From an uncultured Flavobacteriales bacterium (GTDB taxonomy: Bacteria > Bacteroidota > Bacteroidia > Flavobacteriales_D > Parvicellaceae), in contig CALSNM010000001.1 of NCBI GenBank assembly GCA_943787725.1, positions 248,001-312,000 on the forward strand: a DNA stretch of 64,000 nucleotides. The letters run 5' to 3'. The translations under genes were made by a program, and so were the position numbers. Position 1 is the first letter of the stretch. Each line of letters starts with the position of its first letter. This document shows positions 20,495 to 30,731 of the stretch, one piece after another. The notes under the pieces were generated by a model. It saw only the letters and a program-made list of their open reading frames with translations. It was not told the DNA's origin and searched no databases.

Positions 20495-23400
20495 ATGAAA
20501 AAACTATTACTCATTTTATCCTTAGCGTGTCTTACGCTTGCAAATACTTCATTTGCGCAACAAGGCCTTGATCAAACAACTTTACCTGCTGGTCATAGAA
20601 TAGCAATGGGCCAAGATATTGAAGTATATGGCAATGAACAATATGTTGTTTTGGAGGACGGTTCTAGCGGGATTTATGGTGCACTATATAAAAACGATGG
20701 CACCACGTTAACCCAAATAACGTTGCCAGGGTCCTTAAGAATGGCTCAAGATTACGAAATGGAAGTTTATGATAGTGATTTGTTCGTTGTGCTAGAGGAT
20801 GGTTTTAGCGGGATTTATGGTGCTCTTCACAAATATGACGGAACTACTTTTACACAAATAACTTTACCTGGTTCTCTTAGAATGGCTGCTGGTTATGACA
20901 TAAGAGTTTATGGAAATGATTTGTACGTGGTGCTAGAGGATGGTTTTAGCGGGATTTATGGCGCATTATATAAATATGATGGTACAACATTCGCTCAAAT
21001 AACATTGCCTGGATCTTTAAGAATGGCGCAAGATTACGATATAGAAATCTACGCTAACAATCTAATGCTTGTTCTAGAAGATGGTTTTAGCGGCATTTAC
21101 GGTGCTCTTTATGAGTTCGATGGCACAACACTTGCTCAAAAAACCTTGCCTGGATCTTTAAGAATGGCTGCTGGCTATGATATGGAAGTATACAACAATG
21201 ATCTTCATATAGTCTTGGAAGATGGATCTAGTGGCATATATGGTGCCTTACATAAATATGATGGTACAACATTCGCTCAAATAACATTGCCTGGATCTTT
21301 AAGAATGGCGCAAGATTACGACATAGAAATCTACGCTAACAATCTAATGCTTGTTCTAGAAGATGGTTTTAGTGGGATTAATGGTGCTCTTTATGAGTTC
21401 AATGGTACAACTTTTACCCAAAAAACCTTTCCTGGAGCACTAAGAATGGCTGCTGATAACGATATGGGAGTCTATAATTGTCAACTTTATTTTGTTCTTG
21501 AAGATGGATCTAGTGGTATATATGGAGCTCTTTATAACTATAATGGTGCCAGGTTGAACCAAACAACTTTACCTGCTGGTCATAGAATGGCAATGGGCCA
21601 AGATATTGAAGTATATGGCAATGAACAATATGTTGTTTTGGAGGACGGTTCTAGCGGGATTTATGGTGCACTATATAAAAACGATGGCACCACGTTAACA
21701 CAAATAACGTTGCCAGGGTCCTTAAGAATGGCTCAAGATTACGAAATGGAAGTTTATGATAGTGATTTGTTTGTTGTGCTAGAGGACGGTTTTAGCGGGA
21801 TTTATGGTGCTCTTCACAAATATGACGGAACTACTTTTACACAAATAACTTTACCTGGTTCTCTTAGAATGGCTGCTGGTTATGACATAAGAGTTTATGG
21901 AAATGATTTGTACGTGGTGCTAGAGGATGGTTTTAGCGGGATTTATGGCGCATTATATAAATATGATGGTACAACATTCGCTCAAATAACATTGCCTGGA
22001 TCTTTAAGAATGGCGCAAGATTACGATATAGAAATCTACGCTAACAATCTAATGCTTGTTCTAGAAGATGGTTTTAGCGGCATTTACGGTGCTCTTTATG
22101 AGTTCGATGGCACAACACTTGCTCAAAAAACCTTGCCTGGATCTTTAAGAATGGCTGCTGGCTATGATATGGAAGTATACAACAATGATCTTCATATAGT
22201 CTTGGAAGATGGATCTAGTGGCATATATGGTGCCTTACATAAATATGATGGTACAACATTCGCTCAAATAACATTGCCTGGATCTTTAAGAATGGCGCAA
22301 GATTACGACATAGAAATCTACGCTAACAATCTAATGCTTGTTCTAGAAGATGGTTTTAGTGGGATTAATGGTGCTCTTTACGAGTTCGATGGCACAACTT
22401 TTACCCAAACAACCTTCCCTGGAGCACTAAGAATGGCTGATAATCACGATATGGGGGTCTATAATTGTCAACTTTATTTTGTTCTTGAAGATGGATCTAG
22501 CGGTATATATGGAGCTCTTTATAACTATAATGGTGCTTATACATGTGTGAACAATATCGAGACTGTATGTAACTCATACATATCACCTTCTGGCATTAAT
22601 TACACATCTTCAACCATGATTAATGAGGTTATATGTAGAGAAATTTACTCAATAGACTTAACAATTATCAATTCCGCTACAGCGGCCGACACAAGAACAG
22701 AATGTAATTCTTACACTTGGATTGATGGCAACAATTATACTTCAAGCAATAATACTGCGACATACAACATTGCTGGTGCTGCTGCTAATGGATGTGATTC
22801 TTTGGTAACACTTGATTTGACAATTGTTAATTCGGCTACAGGTACCGATACAAGAACTGAATGCAACTCTTACACATGGATTGATGGAAACAATTATACT
22901 TCTAGCAACAATTCTGCAATCTTCAATATTGTTGGAGGCGCTGCAAATGGCTGCGATTCTTTGGTAACCCTTGATTTGACTATTGCTAACTCTACTTCAG
23001 GAACAGATGTTATTACAGCATGCGGTTCGGATGGTTTTGAAATTCCAAATAATGGAATAGATGACGATTATGATGGAAATATTGATGAGTATTTAGGCTA
23101 CCAATGGATTGACAACAATTATTACACAGCATCTAATAACACTGCAACATGGATTGAAACAAATGCTGCGGGTTGTGACTCAACAGTCGCATTAGATTTG
23201 ACAATACTTCCTCCATTTGTTACCGAGGAAGATGTCATTACCGCATGTGACTCATACACATGGATTGATGGAACTACATACACATCATCTAGTTATGGTT
23301 TAGCTTACTTCAGTGATGTAAATGGATGCGATTCAGTTTTAGGGTTTTTGGATTTAACAATCAATAGTGTTTCAGATCTTACTGCTTCAACCTCAGGACT

Positions 23401-23839
23401 AGTTATTACCGCAAATAATATAGATGCCACATACCAATGGTTAGATTGTGACAACAGTAACGCAATTATCCCCGGTGAAACTGGGCAATCTTATACAGCA
23501 ATAACAAATGGCAATTATGCTGTTGAATTAACCGAAAATGGATGTGTGGATACCACAGCTTGCGTTTCTATTACATCTGTAGGTGTTCTTGAAAACACCT
23601 TTGGAGATGAGTTTGCGGTTTACCCTAACCCAACTAATGGAAATTTTTCTATCAATCTTGGAGCTATTTATGAATCTTTAATAGTTTCAATTACTGATAT
23701 TTCAGGTAAATTGATTGATTCAAAAACCATTACACAATCACAAGTTCTAAATCTCAACATAAAAGAACCTGCTGGGTTATATATGGTTTCTGTTCAAGCA
23801 GGAGATAAGAAAGCTAATATTAGGTTAATAAAAGAATAA
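20495..23839 (+). CDS. Giant secreted repeat protein (14 x 47-aa repeats + WIDGNNYTSSNN repeats) with T9SS sorting domain
   Basis: 1114 aa; signal peptide; repeats DGTTFAQITLPGSLRMAQDYDIEIYANNLMLVLEDGFSGIYGALYEY; C-term FAVYPNPTNGNFSINL...IRLIKE. Confidence 0.85.
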   Translation: MKKLLLILSLACLTLANTSFAQQGLDQTTLPAGHRIAMGQDIEVYGNEQYVVLEDGSSGIYGALYKNDGTTLTQITLPGSLRMAQDYEMEVYDSDLFVVLEDGFSGIYGALHKYDGTTFTQITLPGSLRMAAGYDIRVYGNDLYVVLEDGFSGIYGALYKYDGTTFAQITLPGSLRMAQDYDIEIYANNLMLVLEDGFSGIYGALYEFDGTTLAQKTLPGSLRMAAGYDMEVYNNDLHIVLEDGSSGIYGALHKYDGTTFAQITLPGSLRMAQDYDIEIYANNLMLVLEDGFSGINGALYEFNGTTFTQKTFPGALRMAADNDMGVYNCQLYFVLEDGSSGIYGALYNYNGARLNQTTLPAGHRMAMGQDIEVYGNEQYVVLEDGSSGIYGALYKNDGTTLTQITLPGSLRMAQDYEMEVYDSDLFVVLEDGFSGIYGALHKYDGTTFTQITLPGSLRMAAGYDIRVYGNDLYVVLEDGFSGIYGALYKYDGTTFAQITLPGSLRMAQDYDIEIYANNLMLVLEDGFSGIYGALYEFDGTTLAQKTLPGSLRMAAGYDMEVYNNDLHIVLEDGSSGIYGALHKYDGTTFAQITLPGSLRMAQDYDIEIYANNLMLVLEDGFSGINGALYEFDGTTFTQTTFPGALRMADNHDMGVYNCQLYFVLEDGSSGIYGALYNYNGAYTCVNNIETVCNSYISPSGINYTSSTMINEVICREIYSIDLTIINSATAADTRTECNSYTWIDGNNYTSSNNTATYNIAGAAANGCDSLVTLDLTIVNSATGTDTRTECNSYTWIDGNNYTSSNNSAIFNIVGGAANGCDSLVTLDLTIANSTSGTDVITACGSDGFEIPNNGIDDDYDGNIDEYLGYQWIDNNYYTASNNTATWIETNAAGCDSTVALDLTILPPFVTEEDVITACDSYTWIDGTTYTSSSYGLAYFSDVNGCDSVLGFLDLTINSVSDLTASTSGLVITANNIDATYQWLDCDNSNAIIPGETGQSYTAITNGNYAVELTENGCVDTTACVSITSVGVLENTFGDEFAVYPNPTNGNFSINLGAIYESLIVSITDISGKLIDSKTITQSQVLNLNIKEPAGLYMVSVQAGDKKANIRLIKE
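20565..22538 (+). repeat. Near-identical tandem DNA repeat, 2 x 987 bp, each of 7 x 141 bp
   Basis: 'tttacctgctggtcatagaat' at 20581 recurs at 21568 (offset 987 = 7 x 141); intervening sequence almost identical. Confidence 0.85.
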
Positions 23840-23860
23840 AACGATTTGCTAACAATGTAT
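22687..23860 (+). repeat. Copy A of a 1.17 kb direct duplication
   Basis: Near-identical to 24487-25661 (offset 1800, then 1801 after a 1-nt insertion). Confidence 0.9.
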
Positions 23861-23915
23861 ATGAAATCATAGCTCTCATTCGGACGTTACGCTTCATATA
23901 CTAAACGTTAGCAAC
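23845..23915 (+). repeat. attC-like site s2 (71 bp)
   Basis: TTTGCTAAC-aat-GTATATGAA ... TTCATATAC-taaac-GTTAGCAAC; 9-bp perfect inner stem (23857-23865/23893-23901). Confidence 0.85.
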
Positions 23916-23944
23916 ATTAAAGAAAAATCTCAATAATTAAAACA

Positions 23945-25640
23945 ATGAAAAAAATTTACATTTTAACATTAATCTTAATAAGTCTAAATTCATACTCTCA
24001 AAATTGCAATATTGGAAATGAAAATGCAACTGGCAGTTTTACAACTGGAAACTTTGGTGCTAATTACTTATTAGGTGTTAAGTACACACTTTCTCAATTG
24101 GGCACATTAAATTCTATTAACCTTATTGGAAATAACACAGGAGAGGGAGTTCAAATGGCCGTTTATGACGATAATGGAGGTACTCCTAATAATTTAATCG
24201 CTTCTAGCAGTCAATCTACTGTTGGAACTGGAATTACTACCCTACCTGTAACCCCTGTTTTACTTCCTCCTGGAGATTATTGGATTATGGCAGTTTATGA
24301 ATCTGGAGGTAATTCTTCAAATTATAACCCAAGTGCAACAGGAAATGTTGTTTATTACTCCTCTTTGCAGTATGGTAGTGCTATACCGACCAATGCTTCT
24401 GGATTTACAAGTTATAATGGACAAGATTTTTTATACTTTTTAAGTATAGATTGTGGAAACACACTTTGCCAACCTAACACAGGTACCGACACAAGAACAG
24501 AATGTAATTCTTACACTTGGATTGATGGCAACAATTATACTTCAAGCAATAATACTGCGACATACAACATTGCTGGTGCTGCTGCTAATGGATGTGATTC
24601 TTTGGTAACACTTGATTTGACAATTGTTAATTCGGCTACAGGTACCGATACAAGAACTGAATGCAACTCTTACACATGGATTGATGGAAACAATTATACT
24701 TCTAGCAACAATTCTGCAATCTTCAATATTGTTGGAGGCGCTGCAAATGGCTGCGATTCTTTGGTAACCCTTGATTTGACTATTGCTAACTCTACTTCAG
24801 GAACAGATGTTATTACAGCATGCGGTTCGGATGGTTTTGAAATTCCAAATAATGGAATAGATGACGATTATGATGGACATAGTTGATGAGTATTTGGGCT
24901 ACCAATGGATTGACAACAATTATTACACAGCATCTAATAACACTGCAACATGGATTGAAACAAATGCTGCGGGTTGTGACTCAACAGTCGCATTAGATTT
25001 GACAATACTTCCTCCATTTGTTACCGAGGAAGATGTCATTACCGCATGTGACTCATACACATGGATTGATGGAACTACATACACATCATCTAGTTATGGT
25101 TTAGCTTACTTCAGTGATGTAAATGGATGCGATTCAGTTTTAGGGTTTTTGGATTTAACAATCAATAGTGTTTCAGATCTTACTGCTTCAACCTCAGGAC
25201 TAGTTATTACCGCAAATAATATAGATGCCACATACCAATGGTTAGATTGTGACAACAGTAACGCAATTATCCCCGGTGAAACTGGGCAATCTTATACAGC
25301 AATAACAAATGGCAATTATGCTGTTGAATTAACCGAAAATGGATGTGTGGATACCACAGCTTGCGTTTCTATTACATCTGTAGGTGTTCTTGAAAACACC
25401 TTTGGAGATGAGTTTGCGGTTTACCCTAACCCAACTAATGGAAATTTTTCTATCAATCTTGGAGCTATTTATGAATCTTTAATAGTTTCAATTACTGATA
25501 TTTCAGGTAAATTGATTGATTCAAAAACCATTACACAATCACAAGTTCTAAATCTCAACATAAAAGAACCTGCTGGGTTATATATGGTTTCTGTTCAAGC
25601 AGGAGATAAGAAAGCTAATATTAGGTTAATAAAAGAATAA
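23945..25640 (+). CDS. Secreted WIDGNNYTSSNN-repeat protein with T9SS sorting domain (frameshift near 24875)
   Basis: ORFs 23945-24886 and 24861-25640 are the two parts. Compared with the paralogous copy upstream, the break is a 1-nt insertion (ggaaatattg -> ggacatagttg). Confidence 0.75.
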
Positions 25641-25661
25641 AACGATTTGCTAACAATGTAT
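24487..25661 (+). repeat. Copy B of the 1.17 kb direct duplication
   Basis: See copy A; identity ends inside the attC-like site after gctaacaatgtata. Confidence 0.9.
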
Positions 25662-25703
25662 AAGCGGCATTAAAACGGCCGCTTATACTTGACGTTGTAG
25701 AAC
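25646..25703 (+). repeat. attC-like site s3 (58 bp)
   Basis: TTTGCTAAC-aat-GTATAAGCGGC-attaaaacg-GCCGCTTATAC-ttgac-GTTGTAGAAC; 11-bp perfect inner stem. Confidence 0.88.
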
Positions 25704-25714
25704 ATAAATTATAT

Positions 25715-28700
25715 ATGCCGAAATTACATAAGCAAATACTTATCTTATCAATATTAGCGGCATTCCTCGTTATCAACATAGATGGCAATGCCCAGCAAAA
25801 ATACTATCATTTACTAGAAAAAAAGAAATACAATAAAGTAGAAAAAAAAGCGGGTAAAGACCTGTCTAAAGTATCTGTGACAGACACATATCACCAAACC
25901 ATGCTCAATCATATACATGCACTTTTATACAGCACCAGAAAATTTAAAAAATACAATACCGAAAAAGCATATGAATATATGCTTGTTACTCAAAAATTAT
26001 ATGCCAATATTTCTGATCAGAAAAAAATTGACAAACTTCAGAAAAAACAGATCAACAACAGCTCATTAGCCAATAATCTTCAAACCATATGCCAGAAGGC
26101 ACTCGATGATGCAATAGAAAAAAATACCATTAAAAATTTTCAATATTATTTAGACTACTATTTAAGAGCGGAGCTGGATAAAAGGCATCTAGCAACTAGT
26201 AAAAGAAATGAATTGGCATATCAAGCAGCTGTAAATACAAATACTGTAGCAGCCTTTCAAAATTTTATAGACACCTATCCAGATGCAATACAAATTCCAG
26301 AAGCTATAGTAAATAGAAACCACTTGGCATTTTTAAATGCTCAAAAAATCAATACAGTTGAATCTTTTCAAACTTTCATAGATACGCATCCAAATGCAAT
26401 AGATGCACCCAAAGCAATTATAGAAAGGGATCTTCTTGCGTTTAATAACGCAAAAGAAAAAAACACTTCAGTAGCCTATTATAATTTCATGAAAAAATAT
26501 CCAGAAAGTGAGCAATACAACAAAGCATTTTCTTTATACGAAGAAAGACAATTTTATGAAAACACAATCTATGATAATTGGGTAAGCTATAAAGATTTTT
26601 TATATGATTTCCCCAACAACTCATGGTTTTCAGCTGCAGAAGATAGTATTTTCCAAATTGGAAAAAGAACTGATGATTTAACAACTTTGGAATTTTGCAT
26701 CAATAACTTTTCTGATTCAAAAAGAGATACTGCCCTATTATACTATTATGAAGTTTATACACTTGATGGAGATTTAAATACCATACTCAGTTTTTATGAA
26801 AAGCACAATGATTATTTTTTAATGGAATTCAAAGAAAATGACATTGCCACTGCTGAGTTAGGAGATCAATTACAACTGCACTTACCCTATGATTATCACG
26901 ATCATGATATCTACGATAAATACATAAGAACTGCAGCACCTAAAGAAAAAGCATTTGTTGCATTACAAAGAATGATTTCTCCCTATATTAAAACTAAAAA
27001 ATGGGAAAAAGCAATTAAAATAGCAAATGAATATTTACCTCTATTTAATAAACGGAATAAAAAAATACTTAGCCTTATTTCCATTCTTGAAAAAGTAGAC
27101 GATAATACAATACAGATTAAATCTATTGGAAGTAGGATCAACTCAAGTTCTGGAAAAGAATATTCACCTATTATTTCTGCTGACAATAAATCACTTTATT
27201 TCTGTGGCAAACAAAGAAAAGACAATATAGGTGGCGAAGATATCTATGTTGCTAAAAACTCATCATCTGGATGGAGCAGAGCAAAATTAGTTAAAGAATT
27301 ATCTGATTCCAACACAAATAATGCTCCCTTGTGTGTAAGTGCAGATGGAAACGAAATTTTGCTTTTTCATAATGGCGATATTTTCTCAACCAATAAAACC
27401 ATTGAAGGTTGGGAAAACAACTTAAAACTTAATTCATTAATAAACACTAAATATTGGGAAGGTGATGCTACTATAAGCTCTGATGGAAATGAATTAATCT
27501 TTATTAGGTCTGCACAAAAGTTTGAAGCGAAATACGAATTAATTTTTCTAATCGACAACACAGGGTCAATGCAATCATGTATAAATGGGGTTAAAGAAAA
27601 TATTAGAAATTTTATTAGTAATCTTAAAGATGATGAATTAAAAATTGTAAAATGGAATGCTAAAATAATAGCATACAAAGATGCAATTAGTGATAGAGAT
27701 TCATATTACTCATTCCCATTTACTGATGATGAACATACTTTATATAATCAACTAGCAAGAATTTATGCTGAAGGAGGAGACGATGAGCCGGAATCAACTA
27801 TTGAAAGTTTATTTAGAGCAGCAAAAGAAACAAAATGGGATAAGGATGATGAAGTAATAAAAGTTATAGTATGTTTTACAGATGCAACAAATAAAAAAGA
27901 AATTTCAAGAAAAATTAGATCTAAATATGGAACAATAAATACAAAATATTTAAAAAAAGAACTTGATAAAAAAAATATCAACCTATTTCTTTTTTGTCAA
28001 AATGATCCAGATTATACTATAATATCTAACTTTAATCATGCCCATGTAACTCAATATCAAAATGCTATTAATCAATTACAAAATGCTGATTATTCATTAA
28101 TAATGAAATCATTATCAGATAAAATCTCTCTTTTGGCCAATAATGTACCTATTAATCATGGAGACAGACAGCTTAATGGAGATATCTATGTTTCCCATAG
28201 AGATTATTTGGGAAATTGGAGCAATCCTATCCCATTAGGTAATAAAATAAATACAAGGTATAGCGAAAGATCACCTTTTTTACATCCTGATATGAAAACA
28301 CTTTATTTCAGCTCAGATGGTCAAGGTGGCTTAGGTAAGCTGGATGTATTTAAGTCTACCCGATTAGCAGATTCATGCTGGGATTGCTGGAGTGATCCTA
28401 TAAATTTAGGTAAAGAGATCAATACAACAGAATCAGATTGGGGGTATAAAATTTCTACAGATGGAGTAAAAGGTTATTTCTCTAAAAAAACGTCTTCCAA
28501 TAACAATGAAGACATCTATTACTTAAATATCCCTGCCTATCTTCGGCCTGGATTTGTGGCTACTATTTCAGGAAAACTGTTAGACAAAGAGAATCTTCCA
28601 GTTTCTGCAAATATTCGCTGGGAAGACCTTGAGACTAAAAAAGTAATAGGGATATCCAAAAGTGACCCTTCTGATGGCAGTTATTTCATTGTTCTTCCTT

Positions 28701-29182
28701 TAGGTAAAATGTATGGTTATTTTGTTGAAGATTCCAGTTTCTTTCCTCTTTCAAATAACATTGACTTAAGGGATTCAATTAAGCAAATTACACTCGAAGA
28801 AAACATTGCAATGGTCACGTTTGAACAGATGATCAATGAAGGAGTTGCAGTACCAGTAAATAATCTGTTTTTTGAATCCAATAAATATGAATTACTTGAT
28901 TATTCTATACCTGAATTAAAAAGAGTGGCTAAGATCATCATCGAAAATAACCTGCATACAGAAATTAACGGACATACTGATAACATAGGAAATGATAAAT
29001 TGAATATGGAATTATCTATCAATCGTGCTAATTCTGTAAAAATTTTCTTAGTCGATCAAGGTGTTGATCCAGAAATACTAAAAATCATAGGACACGGAGA
29101 ATCCAAACCTGTTGCAAGTAATGATACAGATCAGGGAAGAAAGAAAAACAGACGAGTTGAGATCAATTTAATTAAAAAATAA
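25715..29182 (+). CDS. OmpA-family protein with TPR/helical N-terminus, PD40-like blades and an inserted vWA domain
   Basis: ISADNKSLYFCGKQRKDNIGGEDIYVA (PD40-like), YELIFLIDNTGSMQSCINGVK (vWA MIDAS-like), C-term NNLFFESNKYEL...INGHTDNIGNDKLN...NRRVEINLIKK (OmpA). Confidence 0.85.
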   Translation: MPKLHKQILILSILAAFLVINIDGNAQQKYYHLLEKKKYNKVEKKAGKDLSKVSVTDTYHQTMLNHIHALLYSTRKFKKYNTEKAYEYMLVTQKLYANISDQKKIDKLQKKQINNSSLANNLQTICQKALDDAIEKNTIKNFQYYLDYYLRAELDKRHLATSKRNELAYQAAVNTNTVAAFQNFIDTYPDAIQIPEAIVNRNHLAFLNAQKINTVESFQTFIDTHPNAIDAPKAIIERDLLAFNNAKEKNTSVAYYNFMKKYPESEQYNKAFSLYEERQFYENTIYDNWVSYKDFLYDFPNNSWFSAAEDSIFQIGKRTDDLTTLEFCINNFSDSKRDTALLYYYEVYTLDGDLNTILSFYEKHNDYFLMEFKENDIATAELGDQLQLHLPYDYHDHDIYDKYIRTAAPKEKAFVALQRMISPYIKTKKWEKAIKIANEYLPLFNKRNKKILSLISILEKVDDNTIQIKSIGSRINSSSGKEYSPIISADNKSLYFCGKQRKDNIGGEDIYVAKNSSSGWSRAKLVKELSDSNTNNAPLCVSADGNEILLFHNGDIFSTNKTIEGWENNLKLNSLINTKYWEGDATISSDGNELIFIRSAQKFEAKYELIFLIDNTGSMQSCINGVKENIRNFISNLKDDELKIVKWNAKIIAYKDAISDRDSYYSFPFTDDEHTLYNQLARIYAEGGDDEPESTIESLFRAAKETKWDKDDEVIKVIVCFTDATNKKEISRKIRSKYGTINTKYLKKELDKKNINLFLFCQNDPDYTIISNFNHAHVTQYQNAINQLQNADYSLIMKSLSDKISLLANNVPINHGDRQLNGDIYVSHRDYLGNWSNPIPLGNKINTRYSERSPFLHPDMKTLYFSSDGQGGLGKLDVFKSTRLADSCWDCWSDPINLGKEINTTESDWGYKISTDGVKGYFSKKTSSNNNEDIYYLNIPAYLRPGFVATISGKLLDKENLPVSANIRWEDLETKKVIGISKSDPSDGSYFIVLPLGKMYGYFVEDSSFFPLSNNIDLRDSIKQITLEENIAMVTFEQMINEGVAVPVNNLFFESNKYELLDYSIPELKRVAKIIIENNLHTEINGHTDNIGNDKLNMELSINRANSVKIFLVDQGVDPEILKIIGHGESKPVASNDTDQGRKKNRRVEINLIKK

Positions 29183-29193
29183 ATTAATTAGAA

Positions 29194-29250
29194 TTCTACA
29201 ACAAGGGCTAAAACAAATTGCATAACCTAGTTTAGCCAAATCGTTGAGGA
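29194..29250 (+). repeat. attC-like site s4 (57 bp)
   Basis: TTCTACAAC-aag-GGCTAAAacaaattgcataacctagTTTAGCC-aaatc-GTTGAGGA. Confidence 0.8.
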
Positions 29251-29267
29251 TTATTTAATCAATAAAA

Positions 29268-29843
29268 ATGGTAGAGCATAGATTAAAACTCACCGCGAAA
29301 AAACTAAAGAGATTAAAAGTTGATTTCGCGTTAAATAACAATAGTGTTCTTTTGCGAGGCACATCTTTATCTAAAGGATATATTTTCGTTACAATAATTC
29401 TACCAATAGTGGTTTTTGCTATTATTATAATTGGCTTGGGCATCATCATTCTCGCTCCAGAGTTTGAAAGAATTGTATTCCCAAAAATAATATTGTTTCT
29501 TCCATTGGTCTTGTTGTATTATGGTATAAAGAATATGATAAAGCTTAGGCAGAGCAAAAAATGTCAAGTTAATATTATGCCCGGAATGGCAATTTTAACA
29601 TATAAAAATAATGCTGATTTGGTTGTACCTATAGAGAAAATAAAAGAGTTGTCAATTAACATTGAAGAAAATGAGAGTGGTGTTATAGGTGGGATATATA
29701 TAACAAATAATGACCTTGAATCTTACTTATTGCTGAGTTTAATTGACAATAACGTAAAATATTTAAAAAATGATCTGGAATACATCAGAAGTACTTTTTT
29801 GATGATTTTAAATCTAGATAAAACTATTGCTAACAATGGGTAA
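29268..29843 (+). CDS. Uncharacterised protein with two TM segments
   Basis: 191 aa, hydrophobic hairpin GYIFVTIILPIVVFAIIIIGLGIIIL...; 25 nt after unit start. Confidence 0.6.
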   Translation: MVEHRLKLTAKKLKRLKVDFALNNNSVLLRGTSLSKGYIFVTIILPIVVFAIIIIGLGIIILAPEFERIVFPKIILFLPLVLLYYGIKNMIKLRQSKKCQVNIMPGMAILTYKNNADLVVPIEKIKELSINIEENESGVIGGIYITNNDLESYLLLSLIDNNVKYLKNDLEYIRSTFLMILNLDKTIANNG

Positions 29844-30062
29844 GCAACATGCTTCAAAGCAGAAAGGGAAAGAGCTGTCTGTTTACCCATAATATTTGCT
29901 AGCAGAGGTAATGAACTAAATTTACTTGCTGCATTCAAGTATCTGTATTTAATCGGATAAGCTTTTGTAAAAGAAATCAGGTATCAGAAGTACCGCAAAT
30001 ATTATTAACTTTGATATCATCGGATTGAGCATGCACGTTGCTTACACTAAACGTTATATGCA
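29827..30062 (+). repeat. Long attC-like site s5 (236 bp)
   Basis: TTGCTAAC-aatgg-GTAAGCAACATGC ... GCATGcacGTTGCTTAC-actaaac-GTTATATGC. Confidence 0.7.
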
Positions 30063-30112
30063 ATTACGAATAAAATTTTTATCTTTACTATATCAAAACT
30101 AAAATTTAACAC

Positions 30113-30487
30113 ATGAAAAAACTACTACTTTTTGGAGCTCTTGCTTTTGGTTTGAATGCTTTTGGGCAAGTTGAGGCAGGTGTCTATTCTAACCAAGCTG
30201 GTCAAATACTTAAGATACAGAATCTAAGAGAATGCTGTTTCGATTATGAAGTAGAATGGGGTGTCAACGACAAATATGGTTGTAAATTTAGCGCTATGGG
30301 CACTGCAACATTCTCATCTACATCATCGGCTTATGATGGTGAAAATCCAGATTATGACTATGATGTCTCATTTTCCATAGAAGGCAAAGTGATAAGCGTA
30401 AGAGGCGGGCTCGGATATGTTGGCATGGACTGTGCTAAATTCAGTGATTTCGAAAGTGAATACTACTCTAATTTCAGAATGAAATAA
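30113..30487 (+). CDS. Small secreted uncharacterised protein
   Basis: MKKLLLFGALAFGLNAFGQ signal peptide; Cys-containing 124 aa. Confidence 0.6.
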   Translation: MKKLLLFGALAFGLNAFGQVEAGVYSNQAGQILKIQNLRECCFDYEVEWGVNDKYGCKFSAMGTATFSSTSSAYDGENPDYDYDVSFSIEGKVISVRGGLGYVGMDCAKFSDFESEYYSNFRMK

Positions 30488-30502
30488 AAACACGAAAACT
30501 TT

Positions 30503-30533
30503 AAAAGCCCTTCAGAAATAATGGGCTTTTTTT
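30503..30533 (+). terminator. Rho-independent terminator
   Basis: AAAAGCCC-ttcagaaataat-GGGCTTTT + Ts. Confidence 0.7.
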
Positions 30534-30537
30534 GAAT

Positions 30538-30716
30538 CACATAACAGCACCTTTACTCCACCACAGTTTCATTTTAACGAATTCATTTCCCTACAAGATG
30601 CGTCGATAGTATAGCGGCAAAACGTCAAGCACAATTAAAAACTAGCTCAGAATATGAATGAACATCATTCCTTATTATATCATCTAAACGGAACTTGAGA
30701 AGGTTTTGTTGGAGAA
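30538..30716 (+). repeat. Degenerate attC-like site s6 (candidate)
   Basis: CACATAAC ... ACCTTtaCTC ... GAGAAGGT-ttt-GTTGGAGAA; weak complementarity. Confidence 0.35.
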
Positions 30717-30731
30717 TATTTTTATGATAAT

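Noticed and set aside
20565-22538. Regular short-period repeats that could suggest a CRISPR array
   Set aside because: The repeats are in-frame coding 141-bp units of a single ORF with no spacer/repeat alternation, and no cas genes are present.
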